From contig JABCPU010000024.1 in the NCBI GenBank assembly GCA_016800925.1, positions 186,001-250,000 of the forward strand: a DNA stretch of 64,000 nucleotides, read 5' to 3'. This stretch comes from Suillus spraguei (lineage: Eukaryota > Basidiomycota > Agaricomycetes > Boletales > Suillaceae). Below the pieces are notes generated by a model. The model saw only the letters and a program-made list of their open reading frames with translations. It had not been told where the DNA came from and made no database searches. Below are positions 22,501-32,382 of this stretch, in pieces; the first letter of the stretch is position 1, and each line of letters starts with the position of its first letter. Position numbers and translations under genes: made by a program.

Positions 22501-24661
22501 TCATGAATGAACCCAAAGTTCGGCAATTACATCTAACTCTTTCATGGTCCGTGCTTCCATCACACGGGACCCTAGGCGATGAGTAGCCTGATCTGTACCA
22601 ACATCTACAAGCTCATCCCTAACCAGTAGGATGCGCAGGCCACCCGCTCGCACAAATCCTGTTTGCACAGGCAGAAAGGTAAGTTCAAACTCTTGACTAC
22701 CTTCTGCCCTCTCCACATCATTATCCGATGAGTCTTCGTGACGACCGGCGTGACTGGGATTGGTGAGCGTGATCGGGTTCAAAAACTGTGTGGATGACCC
22801 AACATATACGCAGCCTTTCAGCTTTGCGCGTTTCTCCTCGTCAGGGAACTCGAAGTAAGGGGGTGGCAAAGTGGGTTCACCACGTGTGAGCATCTTCTCT
22901 GGTGAGATAGCCAATAGATTCTCGCTTGCTATGTTAAGGGAGCTTTGCATAGGCGTGACAAGCGTTGACGTCACAGAAGTGAGGCCGAGGGACGAGAACT
23001 GTGAGCCAATGGTCTCGGTGGCTTGAAATGGTTCAGGGTGTGCAATCGCTGTAGCACGTGGATATTGAATATGTTGTACAGCAAGAGTGATGACCCTTTG
23101 TTTCCCTTTTGCTTTTGGTAGAACAGCAGAAACGGTAGCAGTGAAAGCGATCTTGAACGGCCGCTCAACAGTGATAGATTCCCTGGCAATATGATTTATG
23201 ATGACATCTACCTCGACGTCCAATACGAGAGCAGGCACCGATGGCGCTGGTTGTTGATTTGGTGCGGTAGGCATGTTCATGTTAGATATAGATCCAGCTG
23301 CGGGTGGATGCGAAGGACCAGACATCGGGCGCGTGCGAAAGGGCGAACCTGGTCTGTATGGAGCCGGGGTTGGGGAACTAGGTCGAGAAGGGGGAAGTTG
23401 TGGAGATCGTGGCCGGGCGGGCGAGGATGGCGCGCTTGGCACAGTGCGCTGAAGATAAAGCGGAAGTGCTGAGACAGGGGCTGGAGTGGGGGTGCTGGAG
23501 CTGGAGTTGAGTTCAAGCCTGGAGGAGGGCCAGGAAATCGACGGGACAGCATCTATGTGTCATAAGTGAGTAATGGGATCATTCCTTTGGACGGTGATCT
23601 CACCGAAGTTAATAAACGGCCAGGCTCGCCGAATTGAGAACGCCATGAGATGTCAATTCTACCAAGATGAATGACACTGCCTGCTGGATGAACGACAGGG
23701 AATGAGGAAGACAATATTGGGGTTAGGATATATATGTATTGCCGTATGGCTTGTGGTTGCATGAGAGCCATCGAACCAGAGAACAATCTCTGATCCTTTT
23801 CATCATCTGTCGTGTTGGCATCGACAACGCTCCATCCCTCCGTGCATTCAAACTCCATACGCTCGAACCACATCGCGTCTTGTGTCAAGTTCTGAATGTG
23901 AACCTCAAGAAACACTTTCTCGCGCTCTGACGAAGCCATCAATGCCGACGGAGACCGAGGCGTGTGTACCTTTGTCTTTACAGAAAGAGGGTTCGTGACC
24001 TAGCGCATTTTTAGTTGAAATGTTCGAATCACCAGGAGTCCTATTGAAAACGATACCTACGGCAAACTTGTAAAACTTGCAAAAGGTTGCTTCATTTGAG
24101 GGATCACTAGCACCAAAGGCATGTCGGTGTGACGGATGCAGGTGGTATGAGACAACACAAGCTAGAACATGGTGGCCTAACTCCTTCACCTCATGACGAG
24201 CCACATATTCCAGTGAATCTCCAACTGCGAGCTTGAAGTCTGGGCCACCAAGTTCAGCCACCAGTATTTTGGAGTTTGCTGTCTGAATCTCAACGCGGAC
24301 ATTAACGCCCTCGACATCGATATTGGTCTCATTGTTGATGCATATGCAACTGGAGAATGTTTCGCCTAGCTGAATGGCTCCGAATGAGGCGGGTAGTGTA
24401 AGGAACTCAGATGCTTGGGTGAGATCCCGTAGGGTCTTGGGGTGGCCTGGGAGAGGTGTCTTTCCTTGTAGAGAGAGAATAGACGCAGTAGAGTGGGCGG
24501 AGAATGAAGGTGAGCTGGAATAAAAGGGCTGCCATGCACTAGCTAGCGATGGTCTCTGTCATCAAGTAACAGCATTGATCACCACGTCGCGTGCTGAAAG
24601 ATTGTCCACCCACAGATACTCGCATCACTTTCAGTGACAAAAGATGTCCTTGTGCATCCAT
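22501..24661 (-). CDS. TRAPPC13: TRAPP complex subunit 13 homologue (TRAPPC13/Trs65-like)
   Basis: TRAPPC13 is a subunit of a TRAPP vesicle-tethering and Rab exchange complex at the Golgi. The model starts at 24661 (MDAQGHLLSLKVMR, the family's conserved opening). It continues with LTLPASFGAIQLGETFSSC and the N-terminal immunoglobulin-like strand pattern NNETNIDVEGVNVRVEIQT, then HEVKELGHHVLACVVSY. LGRIDISWRSQFGEPGRL is the diagnostic motif before the middle domain. One intron at 23449-23573 is spliced phase 0 to phase 0 and links GRLLTS to a Pro/Ser-rich insert (about 60 residues) that animal homologues lack. The C-terminal half ends KELDVIAELWVHS at 22501. Confidence 0.88.
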
Positions 24662-24723
24662 GTTCGTGGCCGTATATGAACTGTGGACCTGGTTCTAGTC
24701 TAATAGGGCGACTGGTTATCTCG

Positions 24724-25058
24724 TGGTTTCCTCTGCCAAATACAGTCAAGAACCTGGATTTCCATATTGGAAAAGTACGCCATTTCTGTTAGCCCTGACA
24801 TCCCTTGCTCACCGTTTTGCACAGGAAACCTACTCTCTCATTCCTAACGCCCAAATCTGGCCCCGTTCCCTCAACTCCCGAATTGGTGGTAGTAACGTCA
24901 TATATCTCGTCGTCAACGACCTTGCAGTGCCCGGTGGCTAGGGGTTTGACTTTGTTGCCGGCTACACATTCCTACAGCGCTTCTACTCTGTGTTCGACAC
25001 CACCAAGTCCCGTGTCGGGTTTGCCAAAACCCCATTCACCGATGCCACTACCAACTAA
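24724..25058 (+). pseudogene. Truncated aspartic protease (polyporopepsin-like) remnant
   Basis: Only the C-terminal lobe end of a secreted fungal aspartic peptidase remains. Residues read PLPNTVKNLDFHIGK, then, across a 50-nt intron, ETYSLIPNAQIWPRSLN and GGSNVIYLVVND. The tail GFDFVAGYTFLQRFYSVFDTTKSRVGFA and PFTDATTN is the standard end of this family. An in-frame TAG at 24939-24941 interrupts the frame just before GFDF. The catalytic DTG/DSG segments and signal peptide are absent: the sequence upstream is the 5' flank of TRAPPC13. It is a dead 3' fragment left by duplication or deletion. Confidence 0.88.
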
Positions 25059-26124
25059 TATGGAACTGCTAAAGTACACAGTTTTTCAGACGCAAAGCAG
25101 CATACGGATTTGAAGCCTGCACGGACATTACTTGTTCGTTCACTTTAATCTCGATACTACTATTACGTATCTGTCCTCCTTCTCTTGTTCTATATTACTA
25201 CTTGGAGCTGCGCCAAATTGTAATTCGACGTCTGCCTGCTACTTCCCTGGACGCATCCGTGACCTCCAAAGGACCATACCATGACCAGCTGTCCTCGCCT
25301 TTCTTATGGTCGAAGTTCCGCACTGCGAATCCGCAGTCCAGATTCCAGATTCCAGTGGAACATTACGATGCGTTCGTCCAGGATGGCTCGTGCAGGTAAT
25401 ATATCGTGATGATAATGCTTTTGGTGCAGTCGTGCTCTTCCAATCAGAAAGGTTCCGCGTACCATTGAATCCGTGTTCTGTTCTTCATCAGTGCCTCATG
25501 ATGCGGAGGTTTATGTTGTTTTCAGTGTAAAGGCAGGGATTGGTGACCACGGAATAATGCCGCGAAGGCGCCGTAAGGGTAATCAAAAAATATTATTACA
25601 TGTCATGTTTCGTCCTCAGATATCATTGTAACATGAAACAAGATTAGAATTATCAATTTTCGGATGCTTTATTATAAAAAGCTGAAATTTAAATACGATA
25701 GAAATAAACAGTGCTCATGCATGCATGCGAAGAATGTAATACCTGTTATCGGCAGCACCGAACCTACAGGGCATCGATTACACATAGAAACGCTCGTAAG
25801 AGACCCCAAAATACCCAAAGTACTTGCGCAAATACAGGATGACACGACAGACGTCTCATCATCTGCAAGCTCGCAATCTGAGATCACAAGTGTCACAGGT
25901 GGGAGTTTGACACAGCTTGATTGATGAACAAACTGAAAACGAAAGACTTCCAAAGATTAGTATGCTTATAAATCGGACCGGCAACCAAGTGAGCCTACGC
26001 GAATACCCTAACGAAGTTTTCTGGAGATGGGAGTACGTTTCAGTTCGACAAACGCCCTTCCTCCACTAACGCGGAGAGTCGGGGAATACCATTATAGCAG
26101 GAGATAGAAAAAACGTATAAAATA
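25059..26124. other. Intergenic 1.07 kb after the protease remnant
   Basis: No supported gene is present. Frames at 25202-25530 are short and featureless. An ATG frame of 86 codons at 25664-25924 encodes a hydrophilic Ser/Thr-rich tail (SSASSQSEITSVTGGSLTQLD) with no recognisable domain and is probably chance. No RNA gene was seen. Confidence 0.4.
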
Positions 26125-26823
26125 TCAAAGTTCTTGCTGCACAATTTTCTCTGCCAACGCCTTGACGTTGTCAGCGCCAGAGCCCAGTCTGGTGGTGCCC
26201 ACGGCAGCATCTACCATCTGTTGTCCGATACCAGGAGGTGCCCTCTTCCATTGAGTCACTCTGAGCCCAACTCCAGGCATCGCATGTCGAGCGATGTACC
26301 GCACCCAACGGTCGACAACCTCGGGGTCTGCATCCCATGCTTTAATTGCACGTTTGTGCACCTTCCGCTCAAAATTTTCTTGACTCTTCTTGTGCACGAA
26401 TGGACCGCGAGGTACAGTCCATAACGACGTTGCGTTGGCAAGTATACCGGGCGTGAAATTGGGATGCCTAATGCTGCAGCTGCATGTCCTACGAAATGCA
26501 TGTACAGTTCAAGGAATTGATGATGATATGCGCGGAACTGTAGTTGAGCGACTGGAACTGAATGAGTGCGGGGGTGGTATAATGGGGGATAGAGACTGCG
26601 TCCATGAATAACCATAGAAGAAAAATCTTCTTCTGTAAATGGTGCAGGAGCCTCCGATTCCACTTGTTGAGTAGGTAAACGTGTAGCACTACATAAAGGC
26701 TGATATCTTTCAGCTGCAAGACACACAATAAACAAGCACGTACCTTACGTGGCTACTGCTGCCATTGAACCGCACCAATCTGGCTATAGTTGGCAGAGCC
26801 AGACAAGATCGTCGAGGTAACAT
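26125..26823 (-). CDS. RSM10: Mitochondrial small-subunit ribosomal protein uS10m, with an apparent 1-nt frameshift
   Basis: This is the mitochondrial 37S ribosomal protein of the S10 family. Exon 1 from 26823 encodes a basic, Ser-rich import leader (MLPRRSCLALPTIARLVRF). After one intron comes a linker, then the S10 core: HPRTHSVPVAQLQFRAYH, FLELYMHFVGHAAAALGIPIS and RPVYLPTQRR. Next is WTVPRGPFVHKKSQENFERK, then HKRAIKAWDADPEVVDRWVRY and a C-terminal extension ending VQQEL. Between QRR and WTV the frame must change by one base (about 26421-26425): one T is missing on the coding strand relative to the expected QRRLWTV. No intron can bridge it. Because the gene is essential for respiration, a sequencing or assembly indel is more likely than a pseudogene. 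It diverges from MAGO. Confidence 0.88.
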
Positions 26824-26977
26824 GTCTTCAAGCTCACAAATCACGACTGGTACTTGTGCTTTAAGTCAGTCCAGACTCCTTTGGCTCCAAAGTCAAAATA
26901 TCGAACCCGGCGAATGCCGGATCGCATTTCTCGCCTCTCCAATTAGAGCTTTGGACAAGACTCAACAATAGACCGCT
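26824..26977. promoter_or_regulatory. Divergent promoter region between uS10m and Mago nashi genes
   Basis: The 154 bases between opposed ATG codons must hold both promoters. No open frame or repeat was noticed, and no specific site can be named. Confidence 0.45.
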
Positions 26978-27732
26978 ATGTCTTCCCATGACAGTGACCC
27001 ATTCTATCTCAGGCGGGTGTACTGCTAATTCATGAAATAACTGGACTGACAGGCATTTTCAGATACTAGTAAATCGTGTTCATTCTCGTCTGTGATGTCG
27101 CTAAGCATTCATGCAGCACTGGCCATTCAGGAAAACACGGCCATGAATTCTTGGAGTTTGAGTACTCTCATGGTCGTCTTCGATATGCCAACAACTCGAA
27201 TTATAGGAATGACAGCTTGATCCGGAAAGAAAGTCTGTAATCCATCATCCTGCATCCCGCGCGTGTGCTGACCCAAGTTCTTAGTGTGGGTTGGGCCGTT
27301 AGTGGTTAAGGAGCTCAAGCGCATTGTGGAATCGAGTGAGATCACAAAGTAATCATACTCTACACCTAATCTGGAATCTGCTGACTAGCCATCCAGGGAA
27401 GATGATACGAACTGGCCGAAAAAAAACATCGTTGGAAACAAGAACTCGAGATACGTGTAGGCAATGACCACATTGCTTTCGAGGTTTGTGTCTAGCAGTA
27501 CTTTTACAAATGTGATCTTATAAATTATTCGTCACATTTAGACTGCGAAAATCGGGTCGCTTGTTGATATCCAAGACAGCGAGGATCCTGAAGGACTTCG
27601 TGTATTTTACTACCTCGTACAAGACTTGAAGGTATGTTTCCGCCTACTTACCCTCACAGAATCTTACAGCCGTTTGTTTAGTGTTTGATATTCTCCCTCA
27701 TTTCTCTTCACTTCAAAATCAAGCCTATCTAG
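26978..27732 (+). CDS. MAGO: Mago nashi homologue, exon junction complex core
   Basis: Mago pairs with Y14/RBM8A in the exon junction complex deposited on spliced mRNA. Spliced reading gives [30 protein letters not shown], then [20 protein letters not shown] and [18 protein letters not shown]. It goes on with [30 protein letters not shown] and [19 protein letters not shown], and the invariant end [11 protein letters not shown], stop at 27730-27732. The frame works only if a 6-nt exon (27063-27068) sits between a 50-nt intron starting with GC and a 48-nt intron. One base is also missing near 27434-27438, between IVG and KQELE, in a short GGAAA run. The protein is otherwise complete, about 150 residues, as expected. 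The gene is compact, with seven exons. Confidence 0.9.
27063..27068 (+). other. MAGO: Six-nucleotide microexon of MAGO
   Basis: The six bases atacta are preceded by ttttcag and followed by gtaaat. Including them joins ...CTC AG to C ACT GGC and restores the family-invariant LRYYTGH. Skipping them breaks the frame. The upstream donor would be AG/GCGGGT, a GC-type donor. Confidence 0.65.
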
Positions 27733-28097
27733 CTACATTCGTATTTCTTGGGCCAGGTCCAGATGATGCACCATCACCACCACGAATATTATTTTGTATC
27801 ACTCTAAATTTCAGGCAACGCTGCTTAAATCACTTTACGATCATATTCTTATGAACGGTCCTGTCTCCGGAATTGGCTGGCATGGATAGACTGTATTTAG
27901 GCTCAACTCTCACTGTTTGTCACTCTTGGCCGCTGTATTAATGTTCACAATTGGTGGTGAGCTGCAGTCTAGTTCCTCGCCTCAAACATCCTCTCAATAG
28001 ATAGTGTAAGAAGGTATTTATGGCGTCTACAGAGCGCCATCGATTACATGTCTTTCACTATCTCCTGCAGTAGTGAACCGGTCGTTATCACTTCTCC
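27733..28097. other. Intergenic region downstream of MAGO
   Basis: This stretch has no open frame worth reporting and no RNA gene. A catcaccac run near 27770-27781 is a short trinucleotide repeat. It ends where similarity to the F-box paralogues begins. Confidence 0.4.
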
Positions 28098-28541
28098 CAT
28101 GTCGCATCCCCTCTTATCATTCAAGGGACTCAACTGCTAGATCCTGCGAATATATGTGCCTCGCTTATTGATTTTGTAATAAACATGCCCTGTCTTCTCC
28201 ACACCTACGGATCTGCTTAGGTGGATCGAGGCTGCTGGCCCATTGCTCCGTTGCCGACCTGAGATGGAGTCGCGTCTCTCCTAAGGCCTTAGGGCATTGC
28301 CCAGTCTAGGAATTTCTTCGATGCCACTTTCACAAAAATGACATCGTCAGTCAATCCAAATGTAAGAAATTTTCACATTGGCTCATCCCCCATCGATGAT
28401 CCTATTACCGTCACGCAAGTGCTGTCCCTCCTAAGTCCTAATGCCCGATGCAAGATACATAAATCACCGCATCTGAACAGTTCACCTCAGGAGCTTCGGC
28501 GAAGGAAGGAAAAGTACATGCGTGGTTCAAGTCGAAGGTAG
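28098..28541 (+). pseudogene. Decayed 3' fragment of an F-box/LRR paralogue
   Basis: The DNA matches the 3' third of the F-box gene at 41951-43526. The segment tcattcaagggactcaact and the run gcatcccc...gatcctatta.cgtcac both have counterparts there, as does ctaggaatttcttc.atgccactttcac. In between, about 100 bases are deleted or scrambled, and several stops interrupt the frame. A residual open frame at 28338-28541 encodes NPNVRNFHIGSSPIDDPITVTQVLSLLSPNA, the counterpart of NLNIRNFSVGASPISDP in the intact copy. The F-box itself and the first two thirds are missing. Confidence 0.8.
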
Positions 28542-28692
28542 AGTTAGAAACAAGAAAGCAATTGATCCTGTGTACTGAATCGCCATTCTACATGCTAGGC
28601 TAGGCGGATTCATGGACTAGCGTCTGAATGTAAAAGTTAATCCGTAAAATTTTGAAGAGAATGCGAAACAACCAGGTTATGATACTATATAA

Positions 28693-31600
28693 TCAAACAC
28701 CCTTCGCCAATACTCTCTTCAACTCAACATTCCGCTTCTCCAGAGTTTGAATCTTTGTTTGTGCGGAACGCATCTTCTTTAACAAGTATTCCTTCCGTTC
28801 GGATGTTGCTCTACGCCTGAACCACCAGAACGACCGCTCCGCTTTTGACAGGTCCTGAAGCGTGCTAAGCTCGGATTCGCATGTACGAACGGTACTTTCA
28901 GCGCTCGATAAGATTTTCTCGTTGAGCGCGATGTCTTGTGTGGCTTGGAAGACGGGATCTGGCATATCGTCAGTAAGGGGGGGGGAAATTAGATGATAAC
29001 CGCATTGCCCGTTACCATTCACAAGTCTCTCAAAGACATATTTGAATACGGGCTTGCCGGGACGTATCGTGGACGGTCGACCTGAAAAAGATATCAGACA
29101 GCTGTCCCCAGCCCAAATGATTGACAATACCATGTTGTGTGCTGATAGATATGATCTCAGCATGTTCCATGGAACGAAGTGGCAGCTCGTCTCCTTTGAA
29201 AGGCGCATCGAGTAACACTTCGTAATACGGCAGCTGATGAGTAAAGTGAGCAACCTGTCGACTAGTACATGAGGTTGAGTACCTCAGCTTTGCATGCCAG
29301 CTGCTTGAGCACAATCCACGCCTGCTCCCTAGACCACGGCAAGCTCTTAGCGTCGTCAATGTCCTCTCCAAAGGCCTTCTTCCTCAGTTCTCCGACACCT
29401 CTAACAATGATGTCTTCTACCGCTTCTTCGATGCCTTGAGCACTGTAGACTTTGTGGATCAACTATATGCGAGGAAGTGTATTAGTATGTGCATCAGAGG
29501 AGGTAACAGATAACTCACATGTTCAAGGTCGCTCGTGCGGCCACCAAGGCGTTCTATGGCCTTCTTTTGTGCGGGCGTGAGATCCGATGTGATGCCAGCC
29601 TCGTGCAGGCGTCGGCAAACGAAGGAGAGTGCAGTAGGGGCATCCGCATCATAAAGGGCAATAGAGTTCAATGGTTTGGAAGGCAACGCTGCAACGCCAT
29701 GTTAACAATAACTAGAAAGGTATAGATATAGCACACCCCGGGCTAGTAGTTTTGCATTCTCGCGGTTATCGCTGATCACGATAACATGGGCAATCTCGAA
29801 AGACATTAGGAGCACAATTGGCGAGTGGAGTGATACGAATCACCTGGTTCTCCGCGAGGGACGCTGCCCAATGCGCTAAAACGCCGAGAAGTTCTTCCTT
29901 GTAAACTCCTCCCCGTGCGGCATAGTTTTTGATGACGACAATCGGCAGCGTACGCACGTCCTCTGCGTGCCGGCGTTGTTGTCTTGCTAGTTCCTCGCTC
30001 GTCTTCTCTCCTCCACCACTCGAGTTTACGACATGTTTCTCCATCACGTTGAAGCTCGCAAACCCGTCGTTATCGCCCTCTAGCAACTCGTCGCCCACCC
30101 CAAGCTCGCTCATAATGCCGTTTCCAGCGATACAGTCCAGCCGTGGATCATGCCATGTCCCGGCTCGAATACGAGCGCGAGTCCTCACTTGTTCGGCTTG
30201 TCGTGCTTCAACTTCTTGTGCTGCTTTAACAGCGCGCTGCGCAGAAGTACGAAGGGAATGATTTATTTTCTTCAGTGCCGTGCCTGTAACTTCGAGAATT
30301 TGTTTCAGCTGGTCTTCGAGGGAGGACTTGAAGCCCGCTAGAAATATGTTAATTATTCAGTTGATGAAGTGAAGAAGGATCAATCAAGTCACCTTTTTGC
30401 CCGATCAAGCCGACAGTCGCAATGTCCACCATGTTGTTAATTGAATTCAGGAAGGCAAAAACTGGTCTGTAACCGGTCTGCTGTGCGAGTGCGGAAACAA
30501 GACGCATGTCTGATGTCGCTCTGTTGAGCTCAGCACAATCGATCACTAAAGCTTTCCTGTAAATCATGATAAGCTGTGTCTAGGTGGATATAAGGTATCA
30601 CAAACCTGCCAGTGTCGCGAACAATAGCCTCAAGCATACGCGATTTGCCACTGCCCTGAGGACCATGCACGAATGCAACAGTAGCTATTCAAACTGTGCT
30701 GTCAGAATTTTGCATTGGAAAATGGGCGAGAAAAACTTGCAAGGTAGGTCAAAGAGGTAGCTTCGCACAGCGCTTTCTGCGTCCTTACGTTCCTTCCAGA
30801 TGTCTCCCTGTGGAGAGACATCTCCATGAGCCAATCTCGTGAGGGAGAACCGCTCCAAGGCATTCGCACGAAGCCATTTATATAATTTGTATTCTGAAAT
30901 GAAATATATGAGTTGGTACGTTCAATGACCGTGATTGAAAACACTTACCACGATAATCAAACCAGTTAAGCATCTTCCCTTCAACAGAGAGAACTCTTAT
31001 GGGATCGAATATCTAAACATTTGCTTTCTAGTTCATGAATAAATCAGATAATAGTTTACACACAGTGTAAGTCAAAGTGCCGAGTAAGAAAAATATAATC
31101 GGCAACACGATCCTGGGATGCGAAGTCAGCCAGTCCCTAATTGCATGAGCCTGAATGGGGCGTTGGTATACAGTCCTCAGGCGTGTTGTTCCACCACCAT
31201 TGGAGAATGTATATCCATGGATGGTGTTCCGTGCGACAGTGGCAGAACGTACGCGGTGGAACAAGATATCAGATGAGCGGAGAGTGCCTGGGGTAACGGG
31301 CGTAGGGGCGGTGATATTTTGTATTCTGCCGCACGGCTAGCATGGCGTAATACTAAGGAGAAGTAAACTTATAAATGAGTGGACTCACTCGAAATAGAGT
31401 ATACAAGTCTTCTTCAGGAACATCTGGTCCTTGGAAGGACACGTGGACAATTCCTGACGGATATCGGTACATATCCTGGTTGTATCGTTTGCATTTGCGC
31501 CAAGTAATTTTTACTTGCGAAAACGCACCTCAAGAAACGGCTCCCCCTTCACAAGCCAGATATTGCAGTAATTAAGTCCCGACCAAGAGGGAAGGCCGCC

Positions 31601-32116
31601 ATGCTTGGCAGCTTCAAGTTGGAGATCCGTCTGAAGCGTCTCGAGCGCGTTCTGATGATCATGAGGAGCAGTATAAGTGAAGCGCACAAAGACACCGCCG
31701 TCCTTCTGATAAGGCTGGAGTTCGCTAATGTGGAAGTCATGCGTCTTTACGGTCTCGAGACGCTCATGCAAGCGCTCCAAGAGGTTCTCCTCGCGTAATA
31801 TGCCAATGTAGTGTCGAAGGCTGCGTGAATTTAGTAAAGGTAGGTGTGCTACTTGGGTGGTACGAACTCCCAGATACCGAGGCGAATAGGAAAGACAGAG
31901 TCGATAAACAACCATCGTTCTTGAGACTATAGATAATAATCAGTGTCGGGAACCCCTGGTCTCGAAGTCACTTACGTTCCCATCCAATTTAAATGTGCTC
32001 GCTGTCTCGAGTGGTGTATCGGTGAATATACGTATGCTCGTACGTATCCGTCGTGTCTGGTTTGATAAAGAGCGCAAATTTTGAGCAGCCAAGTTAAACG
32101 CACTTCTTGAATACAT
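28693..32116 (-). CDS. YME2: Mitochondrial inner-membrane protein Yme2 (RNA12 family, RRM plus AAA)
   Basis: Yme2/Prp12 is an inner-membrane protein involved in mitochondrial nucleoid and RNA homeostasis. It starts at 32116 (MYSRSAFNLAAQNLRSLSNQTRR, an import presequence). The mature part begins with WLFIDSVFPIRLGIWDLRHYIG, the family's signature, and an RRM-like domain (HISELQPYQKDGGVFVRFTY, WLVKGEPFLEVRF). Then come LVVFLLGTLTY-like hydrophobic residues (membrane segment, about 31040-31130), the Yme2 juxtamembrane motif IFDPIRVLSVEGKMLNWFDYR, and a Walker A GPQGSGKS near 30650. These are followed by LVIDCAELNRA, and then VIVI plus ITPLANCAPNVFRD in the ATPase. The end is RPSTIRPGKPVFKYVFERLV and a coiled coil to 28693. 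Many introns; all joints inspected keep frame. Confidence 0.92.
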
Positions 32117-32382
32117 GTTGTAGTCTATCAGATGGCCAAACAGGCTAGCTGCTGGCTACTAGGCGCATCGACTTTCAATTACAGTATTACTATACCAGTT
32201 CGGAACTTTGTGATGAGTTATGTGATCGTGGGAGAGTATCGCCTCGTTTGTGTTCTTGTGCGGATGAAACGGAGCAAAGTTTGCATCCCGTGAGGGTTCT
32301 CCACGCGCTGTAGACACTGTCAACTTGTGCGCACAGGACGACAGCGACCACTGGACTAAAACTGTTCTCATCATCGCAAATA
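32117..32382. promoter_or_regulatory. Divergent promoter region between YME2 and the FG nucleoporin
   Basis: These 266 bases separate opposed starts. No open frame or repeat is evident and no site can be assigned. Confidence 0.4.

Noticed and set aside
23277..23552. Pro-rich exon candidate MLSRRFPGPPPG within TRAPPC13
   Set aside because: Using it forces a frame change; a single longer intron (23449-23573) joins the flanking exons phase 0 to phase 0.
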